Of a DNA stretch of 64,000 bases, positions 55,905 to 64,000 are shown in pieces (positions within the stretch are counted from its first letter, which is position 1; every line of letters starts with the position of its first letter). The position numbers and the translations under genes are program-made. Below the pieces are notes generated by a model. It did not search any database. It was not told where the DNA came from and saw only the letters and a list, made by a program, of their open reading frames with translations. Source of the DNA: Rhizobium freirei PRF 81 (GTDB lineage Bacteria; Pseudomonadota; Alphaproteobacteria; Rhizobiales; Rhizobiaceae); contig NZ_AQHN01000010.1 of assembly GCF_000359745.1 (NCBI RefSeq), positions 124,001-188,000 on the forward strand. Reading direction: 5' to 3'.

Positions 55905-56297
55905 CTAGCGGAAAAGCAGATGGCTGCCGATGACGTAAAGCAGATAAAGACCGGAAGCGACGAGCATGCAGAGCACGGCGAAGGAGCCGAGATCTTTGGC
56001 GTGCTTGCCGACATTGGAAATCTCCGGTGAAATCCGGTCGATAACCTCTTCGACGGCCGTGTTCATTGCTTCGACGGCGAAAACACCAAGGAAGAGCACT
56101 ACGGCGATAATGATTTCGCCGACACTGGCGCCCACGACGATCAGCAGGATCAGCGAAATTCCTGCGAACAGAAGCTCCTGGCGGAAGGCGGATTCCTGAA
56201 GCAGCCGTTGAAAACCGCCCCACGAATAGCTGGCAGCGGCGAGGAAATGCCGGATTCCGGTTTCCTTGGTCACTGCAGGTTTCGAAAACTCAGCCAT
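55905..56297 (-). CDS. dgkA: Diacylglycerol kinase
   Basis: Small inner-membrane enzyme that phosphorylates diacylglycerol, recycling lipid left from membrane-derived glucan synthesis. From ATG 56297 the protein is 130 residues with three helices and the catalytic stretch EAMNTAVEEVIDRISPE (about 76-92) plus GKHAKDLGSFAV. The upstream in-frame ATG at 56378 would add 27 residues not seen in the family. GGAG precedes the chosen start. It is convergent with the histidine kinase gene, 17 bp apart. Confidence 0.92.
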   Translation of the reverse strand: MAEFSKPAVTKETGIRHFLAAASYSWGGFQRLLQESAFRQELLFAGISLILLIVVGASVGEIIIAVVLFLGVFAVEAMNTAVEEVIDRISPEISNVGKHAKDLGSFAVLCMLVASGLYLLYVIGSHLLFR

Positions 56298-56483
56298 TCC
56301 CGCTCCGCCCATAATGTTCCGATTGCGATCTAGGCGCCCTGCGAATACCGCCTCGTTCCCGCCGAGGCAAGGCGACACTTCCGAGCGCCCTCAGAATTCA
56401 TTACAGATTTATGAAGCAAACCGATAGTTCCACAAGAAAATCGTCGGTGAAATACCCTTGGGGAATCTCGCCGCGAGATGGCG

Positions 56484-57500
56484 TCAGTGCTTGTTGGCGA
56501 CGCCAGCACTTTCGAAGGTCGCCATGCCGGAATGGCATGCGGCGGCGGCTTTGACGATGCCGGCGGCAAGTGCCGCACCCGTGCCTTCGCCAAGACGCAT
56601 GCCGAGCGCCAGAAGCGGCGTCTTGCCGAGCTTTTCGATCGACTTCAGATGCCCGGGCTCTGCCGAAACATGGCCGATCAGGCAATGATCGAGCGCCGAC
56701 GGATTGGCAGCCTTGAGAACGGCGGCCGCAGCCGTCGCGACATAACCATCGATGATCACGGGGATGCGTTCCATGCGCGCGGCAAGGATAGCGCCGGCCA
56801 TGGCGGCGATCTCGCGCCCGCCGAGACGGCGCAGGATTTCAAGCGGATCGGAGAGGTGATCGCGATGCAATGCGACCGCCTTCTCGACGGCGGCAATCTT
56901 GCGCTTCAGCATCTCGCCCTCGGAGCCGGTTCCCGGTCCGACCCAGTCCTCTGCCTTACCGCCATAAAGCGCGTAATGGATGGCGGCGGCGATCGTGGTG
57001 TTGCCGATGCCCATTTCGCCGATGCAGAGCAGATCCGTGCCGCCGGCGATCGCCTCCATGCCGAAGGCCATGGTCGCAGCGCAGTCACGCTCGCTGAGCG
57101 CCGGCTCTTCGGTGATGTCGGCAGTCGGAAAATCGAGCGCCAGATCGAAGATCTTGAGACCGAGGTCGTAGGCGACGCAGATCTGGTTGATCGCAGCTCC
57201 GCCGGCAGCGAAATTCTCCACCATCTGCTGCGTGACGGACAGCGGGAACGGCGTAATTCCCTGCTTGGTGACGCCGTGATTGCCGGCGAAGATCGCAACC
57301 AGCGGCCGGGTCACGGCCGGCGGGCGGCCGGTCCAGGCGGCAAGCCAGAAGGCGATCTCTTCGAGACGGCCGAGCGCGCCGGGCGGTTTGGTGAGCTGCG
57401 CGTCGCGCTCGCGCGCCGCCACGAGCGCGCGGGCGTCTGGGCCTGGAAGGTCGCGCAGCAGCGTGCGGAAATCGTCGAATGGCAAGCCGGTTACGCTCAT
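56484..57500 (-). CDS. cobT: Nicotinate-nucleotide--dimethylbenzimidazole phosphoribosyltransferase CobT
   Basis: Makes alpha-ribazole phosphate, the lower ligand precursor of cobalamin. The 338-residue protein carries the family landmarks GNHGVTKQGITPFP, GEMGIGNTTIAAA, LRRLGGREIAAMAG and the C-terminal LGMRLGEGTGAAL containing the catalytic glutamate. It is divergent from cobS, the enzyme that uses its product, with 128 bp between their starts. No cobalamin riboswitch is recognisable in that gap. Confidence 0.95.
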   Translation of the reverse strand: MSVTGLPFDDFRTLLRDLPGPDARALVAARERDAQLTKPPGALGRLEEIAFWLAAWTGRPPAVTRPLVAIFAGNHGVTKQGITPFPLSVTQQMVENFAAGGAAINQICVAYDLGLKIFDLALDFPTADITEEPALSERDCAATMAFGMEAIAGGTDLLCIGEMGIGNTTIAAAIHYALYGGKAEDWVGPGTGSEGEMLKRKIAAVEKAVALHRDHLSDPLEILRRLGGREIAAMAGAILAARMERIPVIIDGYVATAAAAVLKAANPSALDHCLIGHVSAEPGHLKSIEKLGKTPLLALGMRLGEGTGAALAAGIVKAAAACHSGMATFESAGVANKH

Positions 57501-57628
57501 GAATGCCGTTCCTTGTCTTTTGGTCTCAAATCAGGTTCTTTGCGTGCGACTCTATTAGTCTTCGGAGCCGGCGCGAACAACTCCAAAAGCGTTCGATGCT
57601 GCTGTGCAAATAGCGGGGAGCGGAAGAA

Positions 57629-58405
57629 ATGCGGGAATATATGCGCGACATCGCGCGCGCCGTCGCCTTCTTGAGCCGCATACCCGTATCGACATCGTTC
57701 TTTGCAGGCCATGACGGCAAGCTTGGGCCGGTTTCACGGGCCTTTCCTCTGGCCGGCCTATTGGTCGTGTTCCCTGCAGCCGCGGCCTTCGGTTTGCTGC
57801 TTGCCTTCCATGCCGATCCGCTGATGGCGGCGCTTCTGGCTCTCACGGTGCAGACGATCACGACAGGGGGCCTGCACGAAGACGGTCTCAGCGACACGGC
57901 GGACGGACTAGGCGGCGGTAGGGATCGCGATCGCATCCTGTCCATCATGAAGGACAGCCGCATTGGCACCTATGGTGCAGCCGCGCTGATCCTGTCCTTC
58001 GGGTTGCGCGCAGCGGCGCTGGCCGCCATTGCCCATCACGCCACGCCGTCAGGCGCGGCCATCGCGCTTCTGGCCGCAGCCGTGCTCAGCCGCGGAGCGA
58101 TGGTATGGCACTGGCATGTGCTCCCTTCGGCGAAAGCGGAGGGGGTTGCCGCCTCCGCCGGCCAGCCGGATGGCGACGCCATGCAGCTGGCCCTGATCAC
58201 GACCCTCGGCCTTGCAACCCTATTGATATGGCCGAGCCTCGGCATTCCCGCGCTTATCTCCTGCCTCCTGATCGTCGCCATCGCGACGTTTTTGTTGAAC
58301 AGGCATATGCGCAGAACGCTGTCCGGTCACACCGGCGACACCATCGGAGCGACGCAGCAGATTTGCGAGATCGCGTCGCTCTGTACCCTTGCCATGTGTG
58401 TTTGA
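57629..58405 (+). CDS. cobS: Adenosylcobinamide-GDP ribazoletransferase CobS
   Basis: Inner-membrane enzyme that joins adenosylcobinamide-GDP to alpha-ribazole, completing cobalamin assembly. The 258-residue protein has several hydrophobic helices and the conserved catalytic block [15 protein letters not shown] near 88-102, then [20 protein letters not shown] precedes ATG 57629, and the in-frame ATG at 57641 is also possible. It is divergent from cobT and is followed by DUF1289 and an aspartic-protease gene that probably share its transcript. Confidence 0.95.
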   Translation: MREYMRDIARAVAFLSRIPVSTSFFAGHDGKLGPVSRAFPLAGLLVVFPAAAAFGLLLAFHADPLMAALLALTVQTITTGGLHEDGLSDTADGLGGGRDRDRILSIMKDSRIGTYGAAALILSFGLRAAALAAIAHHATPSGAAIALLAAAVLSRGAMVWHWHVLPSAKAEGVAASAGQPDGDAMQLALITTLGLATLLIWPSLGIPALISCLLIVAIATFLLNRHMRRTLSGHTGDTIGATQQICEIASLCTLAMCV

Positions 58406-58424
58406 AGCCTCGATATATGATCTC

Positions 58425-58646
58425 ATGCTAACACCCTGCATCCTTGTCTGTTCTCTGGACGCGAACACCGGCCACTGCCTCGGCTGCGGCCGCACAGGCG
58501 CGGAAATCGGCGCATGGATGAGCTATAGCGACGATGAGCGTCTTGAAATCATGGAGGTTCTTCCCAAGCGCATGGCAAAACTCCAGCACCGGCCGAACGC
58601 TGGAACCAGTCCGCCCCCGCGGGCACGGGAGCACAAAGTCGCATGA
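58425..58646 (+). CDS. DUF1289 four-cysteine protein
   Basis: A 73-residue small protein of the DUF1289 family. Four cysteines in a compact pattern, Cys5, Cys9, Cys18 and Cys21 (TPCILVCSL and HCLGCGRT), look like a zinc or iron-sulfur site. Function is unknown. I prefer ATG 58425 because family proteins start just before TPCxxVC; an in-frame ATG at 58389 overlaps cobS. Its stop overlaps the next start in an ATGA. Confidence 0.85.
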   Translation: MLTPCILVCSLDANTGHCLGCGRTGAEIGAWMSYSDDERLEIMEVLPKRMAKLQHRPNAGTSPPPRAREHKVA

Positions 58647-59344
58647 ACCGCCTGAACATCGTTCTCGCCATTCTCGGCATCGGCCTTGCACTGCTCGTCT
58701 TCAATAGCAACACCGGCACGACCTTCGGCATGCACAATGACGACTTTGCCCGGATCGTCTATCTCTTGCCGATCGCCCTGATGATGAGCGCGGCCGTCTG
58801 GGGCAGCCGCCACACGGTCAGTCAGTCGCTGCGCAATCTGCTGATCTGGTTTGTCGTCATCATGGCCCTGGCGACGGCCTATATCTATCGCTACGACGCC
58901 GAGCGGGTCGGAAATCGCCTCTTCGCCGGCCTGCTTCCCGGCCATGCCGTCGTCGTCACCACCAGCGAAGGCGGCCAGGAGGTGATCCTCCACAAGCGCT
59001 CCAGCGGGCATTTCGAAACGGTGGTCAAGATCAACGGGCAGCCGATCGACATGCTCATCGACACCGGCGCCAGCACCATCGCGCTATCGCAAGAAGATGC
59101 CGCGCGCGTCGGCATCATTCCGGAAAACCTGACCTACTCCATGAGCGTAATGACCGCGAACGGCCGAGCAAGTGCTGCTCCCGTCGAACTTGGTTCGGTC
59201 TCGATCGGCCCCATCAAGCGGCATGACGTCAAGGCAAGCGTGGCGGAGGCCGGCAAGCTGGACCAAAGCCTGCTTGGCATGAGCTTCCTCGAGACCCTGG
59301 GATCCATGCAGATGCAGACCGACGAGCTTCGGCTTCGGGATTAA
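58643..59344 (+). CDS. TIGR02281-family membrane-anchored aspartic protease
   Basis: Retropepsin-like aspartic protease of clan AA, 233 residues. Three hydrophobic helices (about 4-21, 38-54, 66-82) anchor it in the inner membrane. The catalytic aspartate is in LIDTGAS at about 138-144, followed by the second fold half LLGMSFLETLG. Only one DTG is present, so it must act as a dimer like other members. The ATG overlaps the DUF1289 stop, which suggests coupled expression. Its substrate is unknown. Confidence 0.88.
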   Translation: MNRLNIVLAILGIGLALLVFNSNTGTTFGMHNDDFARIVYLLPIALMMSAAVWGSRHTVSQSLRNLLIWFVVIMALATAYIYRYDAERVGNRLFAGLLPGHAVVVTTSEGGQEVILHKRSSGHFETVVKINGQPIDMLIDTGASTIALSQEDAARVGIIPENLTYSMSVMTANGRASAAPVELGSVSIGPIKRHDVKASVAEAGKLDQSLLGMSFLETLGSMQMQTDELRLRD

Positions 59345-59448
59345 GCGGCAAAGGGTAGAAATCGATAGTTCGGCGGGGATCGAAGCATTCAGCTGTCTCT
59401 TCACTCTAAAAGACGACATATCCGAACGGCTTGGAAAGAGAGACACCC

Positions 59449-60354
59449 ATGGCGCCCGCTAAGACGAATATAACCACAGAACTGTTGCTGCTTCTGACCC
59501 TCGCGACCTGCTGGGGCGCGTCCTACAGCTTTATCCGCGTCGGCGTGACGACCATCCCGCCGATCACGCTGATTGCCGCCCGCACCTTGATCGCCGGCCT
59601 CGTCCTGCTCGCCGTTATTCGCTGGCGCGGACTGAGCCTACCGAAGGATGCGGCGACATGGCGGCGCTTCCTCGTTCAATCCTGCCTCAACAGCGCCATT
59701 CCCTTCACGCTGATCGCCTGGGCCGAACAGACGCTCGACGCCGGCCTGGCGACCATATTGAATTCCACCACGCCGATCTTCGCATTCCTGATTGCCGCAA
59801 TCCTTCTGCGCACCGAACGGCTGACCGGCCGCAAGCTTTTCGGCGTGATCGCGGGCATGGCGGGGATTTGCCTGATCATCGGCTTTGATGCCCTGCACGG
59901 GGTGGGTCGCCAGCTGCCGGCACAGTTCGCCGTCGTTGCCGCATCCATCTGCTACGCAAGCGCAGCATTGTTCGGACGGAACTTCAAAGGTTTGGATCCG
60001 ATGATGCCGGCCGCCGGCTCCCTGCTATGCGGCGCGGCTCTCCTGGTCCCGGCCAGCGTCGTCTTCGAACATCCCTGGCAGCTTGCCCCGTCCGCAGCCT
60101 CGATCCTGTCGCTGCTCGGCCTGTCGATCATCTCGACCGCCCTCGCCTTCAGCATCTATTTCCGGCTTATCCAGGCCCTCGGTTCCGTAGGCACCACCGC
60201 GCAAGCTTACCTGCGCGTTCCGATCGGGGTCGGCATCGGCGTCATCTTCCTGGGAGAACCCGTATCCTCGACAGCCGCCATCGGCCTGGTCTGTGTCGTG
60301 GCCGGCGTCATGGCCATGACCATCGCCCCGCGCAAGAAGGTCATCGCTGGGTGA
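59449..60354 (+). CDS. DMT-superfamily (EamA) transporter
   Basis: Second EamA-type transporter in the window, 301 residues with ten predicted helices. Repeat one starts LLTLATCWGASYSFIRVGV and repeat two holds FAVVAASICYASAALFGRN; the conserved YLRVPIGVGIGVIFLGEP ends the second. ATG 59449 is favoured over TTG 59431 because GAGAG lies about 7 nt upstream. It differs in sequence from the transporter next to mobA. The substrate is unknown. Confidence 0.86.
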   Translation: MAPAKTNITTELLLLLTLATCWGASYSFIRVGVTTIPPITLIAARTLIAGLVLLAVIRWRGLSLPKDAATWRRFLVQSCLNSAIPFTLIAWAEQTLDAGLATILNSTTPIFAFLIAAILLRTERLTGRKLFGVIAGMAGICLIIGFDALHGVGRQLPAQFAVVAASICYASAALFGRNFKGLDPMMPAAGSLLCGAALLVPASVVFEHPWQLAPSAASILSLLGLSIISTALAFSIYFRLIQALGSVGTTAQAYLRVPIGVGIGVIFLGEPVSSTAAIGLVCVVAGVMAMTIAPRKKVIAG

Positions 60355-60379
60355 TTTTTGAGGAAAGCGGCTCGGGAAA

Positions 60380-60919
60380 TCAGCTCAGCAACGAGAGATC
60401 GTCCCAAACGAAAATCAGATTATCGGAGCGCCAGATCGGCCCAGGGTCGGTATATCGGCCGATCATCCGGCCTCCGAGCGACCGGTAGAAAGCGATCGCC
60501 GGATCATTGCCGGCGACGACGCCAAGCGCCGCAGCGGAATAGCCAAAGGCGGCAAGTTGCACCGCCAACTCCCGCATGAGGCGGCGCCCGAGCCCCTGTC
60601 GCTTCACTGAGGGGTCGATGTAGAGCGAACGAATTTCACCGCGCCCCGCAAAAGCCGGTTCCAACGGCGCCCCGATCGCGCCGATGCCGACAAGCCGCTT
60701 TTCCTGCTCCGCCAGCAGCACGCCCTGATGCCGGCGCGGATTGGTGAGCATGTCGCTCCATCGCACCCGGCGAAAATCTTCGTCGAGCGTGCGATAGACG
60801 TCGGCGGGCGCGAGATCGCGATAGGTTTCGCACCAGACAGCTCGATGCAGCCTGGCAATATCGACAGCATCATCGACCGCAGCCGGCCTGATCTCGATCT
60901 GCGCCGGCAACTCCGCCAT
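60380..60919 (-). CDS. GNAT-family N-acetyltransferase
   Basis: A 179-residue acetyltransferase of the GNAT superfamily. The acetyl-CoA-binding motif is seen as VKRQGLGRRLMREL after IRSLYIDPS, and the C-terminal GVVAGNDPAIAFYRSLGGR is typical. The start codon at 60919 shares bases with the permease stop (TGATG), so it is translationally coupled to the ABC-2 exporter. The acceptor is unknown; the link to an exporter could mean resistance to a compound, but that is inference. Confidence 0.85.
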   Translation of the reverse strand: MAELPAQIEIRPAAVDDAVDIARLHRAVWCETYRDLAPADVYRTLDEDFRRVRWSDMLTNPRRHQGVLLAEQEKRLVGIGAIGAPLEPAFAGRGEIRSLYIDPSVKRQGLGRRLMRELAVQLAAFGYSAAALGVVAGNDPAIAFYRSLGGRMIGRYTDPGPIWRSDNLIFVWDDLSLLS

Positions 60920-61680
60920 CAGTTCCTCAGCCGATAACCCGTCTTGAAGATCCATCCGAGAACCGCCAGGCAGGCGACCAGAAAGAGCGTGATGATGGCA
61001 AGGCTCAGCACCGGATTGACGTCGGCAATGCCGTAGAAGCTCCAGCGGAAGCCGCTGACGAGGTAGAGGACCGGATTGAGGTGGCTGACCGCCTGCCAGA
61101 AGGGCGGCAGCATGTTGATCGAATAGAAGCTGCCGCCAAGGAAGGTCAGCGGCGGCACGACCAGCATCGGAATGAGGTTCAGCTGCTCGAAATTCCCCGC
61201 CCATATGCCGATCATGAAGCCGAACAGGCTGAAGGTCACGGCGGTCAAGACAAAGAACAGGATCATCATGAAGGGATGCTCGATCCTGATTTCGACGAAG
61301 AGGCTCGCCGTCATGAGGATGATCAAGCCGATCAACATGCCCTTGGTCGCCGCCGCCCCCACATAACCGAGTACGATTTCGGTCATGGCGACAGGCGCCG
61401 ACAGCACCTCATAGATCGTGCCGGTGAATTTCGGGAAATAGATGCCGAAGGAGCCGTTGCTGATGCACTGGCCAAGCAGGGTCAGCATGATGAGGCCGGG
61501 CGTGATGAAGGCTCCATAGGAAACGCCTTCGACGAGATTGATGCGCGATCCGATCGCCGCCCCGAAGACGATGAAGTAGAGCGAGGTGGAAATGACCGGC
61601 GAGACGACGCTCTGCAGCAGCGTGCGGCGCGTACGGGCCATTTCGAACATATAGATGGACTTGATCGCCTCGAAGTTCAT
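60919..61680 (-). CDS. ABC-2 type transporter permease (YadH-like)
   Basis: Membrane subunit of an ABC-2 exporter, 253 residues with six predicted helices, nearest in length and pattern to E. coli YadH ([24 protein letters not shown] segment, [16 protein letters not shown]). It is coupled to the ATPase gene (ATGA overlap) and to the GNAT gene (TGATG). The exported substrate is unknown. Confidence 0.9.
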   Translation of the reverse strand: MNFEAIKSIYMFEMARTRRTLLQSVVSPVISTSLYFIVFGAAIGSRINLVEGVSYGAFITPGLIMLTLLGQCISNGSFGIYFPKFTGTIYEVLSAPVAMTEIVLGYVGAAATKGMLIGLIILMTASLFVEIRIEHPFMMILFFVLTAVTFSLFGFMIGIWAGNFEQLNLIPMLVVPPLTFLGGSFYSINMLPPFWQAVSHLNPVLYLVSGFRWSFYGIADVNPVLSLAIITLFLVACLAVLGWIFKTGYRLRN

Positions 61681-62603
61681 TTGCTTGCTCCTACCAGCGA
61701 TACGAAAATATCCTCGAGTGAGCTCTGGCGCGTCGAGAGATCCTTGAAGTGAATTCCCTCCGCGGCCAGCTTCGACAGCAACGCCGCAATGCTCGATTGT
61801 TCATTTTGGGCGTCGAAATCATAGATCAGCGTCAGTCCGTTCGGGCCGAGCGAAAGCCCGTTGCCGTCAAGGCGGTGGGGAACTGCCCCAAGCGGTTCGT
61901 TCAGATCGAGGATAAGCTGCTTGCGGCCGAGCTTGGCCATCAGCGCCTTCTTGTCTTCAACCAGCAGCAGCTGCCCGCCATTGATGACGCCGACGCGATC
62001 GGCAGCTTCCTCCGCCTCTTCAATATAATGGGTCGTCAGGATGATCGTGACGCCGGAAGCCCGCAGGCGCTCGACCACATGCCACATGTCCTTGCGCAGC
62101 GTGACATCGACGCCGGCAGTCGGCTCGTCGAGGAAAAGAATCTCCGGCTCGTGCGACAAAGCCTTGGCGATGAGGACACGCCGCTTCATGCCGCCAGAGA
62201 GCTGGCGAAGCATATTGTCCTTCTTCTCCCAGAGCGAAAGATCGCGCAGGATCTTCTCTATGTAGGCGGGATTGGGTTTTTTGCCGTGCAGGCCGCGCGA
62301 AAAGCTCACCGTGTTCCACACGGTTTCGAACTGATCGGTCGTCAGCTCCTGCGGCACGAGGCCGATCATGCTGCGCGTGGCGCGAAAATCGCGCACGACG
62401 TCATGGCCGCCGACCGTCACCGTACCGCTGCTCGGATTGGCAATCCCGCAGACGATGGAGATCAGCGTCGTCTTGCCGGCGCCGTTCGGCCCGAGCAGGG
62501 CAAGAATTTCTCCCTGTTCGATATCGAGATCGACACCTTTCAGGGCTTGGAACCCATTACTGTAGATTTTAGTGAGACTGCGGATGGAAATGATCGGAGC
62601 CAT
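61677..62603 (-). CDS. ABC transporter ATP-binding protein (YadG-like)
   Basis: ATPase of the exporter, 308 residues, the same length as E. coli YadG and alike throughout: Walker [10 protein letters not shown], signature LSGGMKRR, Walker [13 protein letters not shown] and [15 protein letters not shown]. The C-terminal domain (about 225-308) ends [13 protein letters not shown]. The stop overlaps the YadH-like permease start. It is the first gene of a three-gene unit with the permease and the GNAT protein. Confidence 0.92.
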   Translation of the reverse strand: MAPIISIRSLTKIYSNGFQALKGVDLDIEQGEILALLGPNGAGKTTLISIVCGIANPSSGTVTVGGHDVVRDFRATRSMIGLVPQELTTDQFETVWNTVSFSRGLHGKKPNPAYIEKILRDLSLWEKKDNMLRQLSGGMKRRVLIAKALSHEPEILFLDEPTAGVDVTLRKDMWHVVERLRASGVTIILTTHYIEEAEEAADRVGVINGGQLLLVEDKKALMAKLGRKQLILDLNEPLGAVPHRLDGNGLSLGPNGLTLIYDFDAQNEQSSIAALLSKLAAEGIHFKDLSTRQSSLEDIFVSLVGASK

Positions 62604-62990
62604 GATGCGGGCAAGTCCGGCTTTAAGCTGTGATGATTTTGTCGGCGTTTGCCCGCTATATAGTCGGTTTCAGGCTTTTACCATCCCACAGGGCTTAAAC
62701 ACTGCGTTCGCTTAATACAAATAAGCTGTCATCAAATCGTGACCTTCGTCGGGCATATACACCCTTAGGTGAGCAACGTTTGTCGCAACTCCGCCCAACG
62801 CCTCTTGGCGACATCGTCAGCGCCTATCGTACTCGACGATTTATTGCCCTCGCATTCATATTGCGTGCCTCATTGCAACATGAAGTTTTTTTCTGGAGCA
62901 GGCAGGGATACCCCGTCGTTGTCATGCGCCACTCAAGCCGGCCCAAGCCGGCTTTTTCTTTTTATGCGCCGGCAACCGATGAAACGACTG
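62604..62990. other. Intergenic region with a plus-strand terminator and no plus-strand gene
   Basis: 387 bp upstream of the yadG-like gene. It has several short inverted repeats (for example ATCGT-N5-ACGAT near 62830) and a strong plus-strand terminator at its end, which is unexplained by annotated genes. A palindromic CTATATAG at 62656-62663 could be a -10 element. I see no supported open reading frame here. This is the best place in the window for a small RNA. Confidence 0.4.
62935..62963 (+). terminator. Strong plus-strand terminator with no annotated upstream gene
   Basis: AAGCCGGC and GCCGGCTT form an 8-bp stem with loop CCAA, followed by TTTCTTTTT. There is no T-run on the other strand, so it works in the plus direction only. 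Confidence 0.75.
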
Positions 62991-63245
62991 TTACCAGCGG
63001 CCGTTCACGCCGCAACCGGCCGGCGGCAGCGTCTTTTGCTCGAAGCGCGCTTTCAGCATCGCGCAGCCCCTGTCCCGGATCGGCCCCGGCATCATCGAGT
63101 TAAGGCCGATGCCAACCTCATCGAAAGGATCATCGGCATAGGCGACATAGACATACCAACGCCCGGCGATGACGACGACGATGGCAATCAGAGCCGCGAC
63201 AAGCGCTCTTCCCAGGCTTCTCTTTCGTCTTGGCACGTCTTCCAT
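62991..63245 (-). CDS. Small single-pass membrane protein
   Basis: Unrecognised 84-residue protein. A basic N-terminus (MEDVPRRKRSLGR) precedes one hydrophobic helix at about 15-33, then a soluble tail with two cysteines (DRGCAML and PAGCGVNG) that would face the periplasm. ATG 63245 has GAGGG a few nt upstream; an in-frame ATG at 63275 is also possible. It lies 106 bp downstream of the extensin-like gene on the same strand and could be cotranscribed with it. Confidence 0.6.
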   Translation of the reverse strand: MEDVPRRKRSLGRALVAALIAIVVVIAGRWYVYVAYADDPFDEVGIGLNSMMPGPIRDRGCAMLKARFEQKTLPPAGCGVNGRW

Positions 63246-63351
63246 GAAACCCTCGCCTACGCTCCGTCGCCGCACTTAACCGCGATCCCACACCTAGATA
63301 AATCAGATTCCGTTTTCGGCAAGTATGGATGCATCTCCGGCAAAATGCCAA

Positions 63352-64000
63352 TCAAAGGCTGCAATAACGCCGGCCGCCCTTGCGATCCCTGAGGTCGAAA
63401 TGGAAATGGTTCCAGTGTTCGGGATTGCTGCCAGGTCCGAGGACCGTGTCGAAATAGCGGCAGCTGTCTGTCCGCACCGCTTTGAGCAGCAGCCCCTCAC
63501 GGAAGCTGAAGAGGCCCTTCCTGCGCACATCGATCACATGGCCGTTCTTCAGCACGAAGGTGCCGACATCGATGGCATTGCCGTGAGCATGCTCCGACAT
63601 CGGATTATAACGTTGCCGGCTATTGTTCATCCGCCGGCAGGAATAGCCGCCGAGCGGAACGATGGTGCCGATGCCGGACCAGTAGCGGGTGCGCGCAGCC
63701 GGCGCCAACTCGTTCTTCACCCATTTCGCAAAGGCCAGAGTGACCTGGCAATTCAAGGTGACGGCCGGCCGGACGGCGATATTGCCGGAGAGCCCGCTCA
63801 ACGAAACCGGATAGGGCACCTGGCACGCAGGCCCGTTCGAAATAGCCGGCTTGTCGGTATAGATGACGCCCATGCGGCGCAGTTCCTGCCGGCAGGCGAT
63901 TTCGGAAGGCGGCATCATGCCCGGCGGCGATTGCGGCGCCTCGAACTGCCGGTCGAGACGAGACACCGGATTGTCGACGCGCGGAAGCATGGCAAGCTGC
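63352..64000 (-). CDS. Extensin-like C-terminal domain protein (5' end at or beyond right edge)
   Basis: Exported-type protein with an extensin-like C-terminal domain, resembling the VanY/peptidase M15 fold. The visible part carries ELRRMGVIYTDKP, NCQVTLAFAKW, the metal-type motif SEHAHGNAIDVGTF and the final NPEHWNHFHFDLRD. A Met codon occurs at 63990, but the frame is open to the window edge and no signal peptide is seen after it, so the true start is probably outside. It may modify peptidoglycan or a wall polymer; activity in this family is not established. Confidence 0.82.
   Translation of the reverse strand, partial: QLAMLPRVDNPVSRLDRQFEAPQSPPGMMPPSEIACRQELRRMGVIYTDKPAISNGPACQVPYPVSLSGLSGNIAVRPAVTLNCQVTLAFAKWVKNELAPAARTRYWSGIGTIVPLGGYSCRRMNNSRQRYNPMSEHAHGNAIDVGTFVLKNGHVIDVRRKGLFSFREGLLLKAVRTDSCRYFDTVLGPGSNPEHWNHFHFDLRDRKGGRRYCSL

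Noticed and set aside
57501..57628. Possible cobalamin riboswitch between cobT and cobS
   Set aside because: The 128-bp gap is too short for the usual element and I cannot find the conserved B12-box pattern.

Overview
The window is a gene-dense, GC-rich (by eye) stretch of an alphaproteobacterial chromosome, most likely from Rhizobium or a close relative in the Rhizobiaceae. Supporting signs are the chimeric malic enzyme with a phosphotransacetylase-like tail, a plant-type (class II) DAHP synthase, the Usg, DUF1289 and TIGR02281 families, and the block fumC / L,D-transpeptidase / gph / rpiA / DUF2059 / gor, which I recall as a familiar rhizobial arrangement. I see no tRNA, rRNA, transposase, integrase or CRISPR array. 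Nearly all of the window reads as core or stable accessory chromosome, not as a mobile island.

Layout. 1-2.5 kb: a lipid-transport (Mla) operon mlaE-mlaF-mlaD on the minus strand, with mlaD cut by the left edge. 2.7-13 kb: an MFS transporter, an LpxH-like phosphoesterase, malic enzyme, a secreted four-cysteine protein, an ankyrin-repeat protein, a beta-propeller protein and glutamine-dependent NAD synthetase. 13.4-21.9 kb: DUF1003 and GFA-type proteins, class II DAHP synthase, glutathione reductase, DUF2059 protein with rpiA, gph and a large L,D-transpeptidase. 22.3-27.1 kb: class II fumarase and class I iron-sulfur fumarase on either side of a small histidine-rich membrane peptide, then a diguanylate cyclase.

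27.2-38 kb: a flavin-binding PPOX protein, an alpha/beta hydrolase divergent from a MarR regulator, LtrA, DUF971, moaA, a metallo-beta-lactamase-fold protein, a chemotaxis receptor, and a DMT exporter-mobA-mobB cluster. Molybdenum-cofactor genes thus occur at two places about 5 kb apart. 38-47.3 kb: an OmpA protein with a very long Pro/Gln-rich region, a polar amino-acid ABC importer with no ATPase gene beside it, Usg, DUF2270, a TPR-methyltransferase, and a coupled GST / ArsR-type HTH / SRPBCC operon behind a perfect palindrome.

47.3-64 kb: a sulfonate-use operon ssuA-ssuD-ssuC-ssuB, a beta-hydroxyacid dehydrogenase, an Lrp regulator, overlapping nuclease and uracil-DNA glycosylase genes, a histidine kinase, diacylglycerol kinase, divergent cobT and cobS (followed by DUF1289 and a membrane aspartic protease), a DMT permease, an ABC-2 exporter with a coupled GNAT gene, and an extensin-like protein running off the right edge.

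Nothing here is clearly a new defence or mobile system. The most interesting signals are regulatory: a 12-bp inverted repeat beside the ribosome-binding site of the iron-sulfur fumarase; a 32-nt palindrome before the GST operon; 13-bp direct repeats at the marR start; a motif shared by ssuA and ssuD; and a strong plus-strand terminator near 62.95 kb with no gene in front of it, which suggests an unannotated small RNA.
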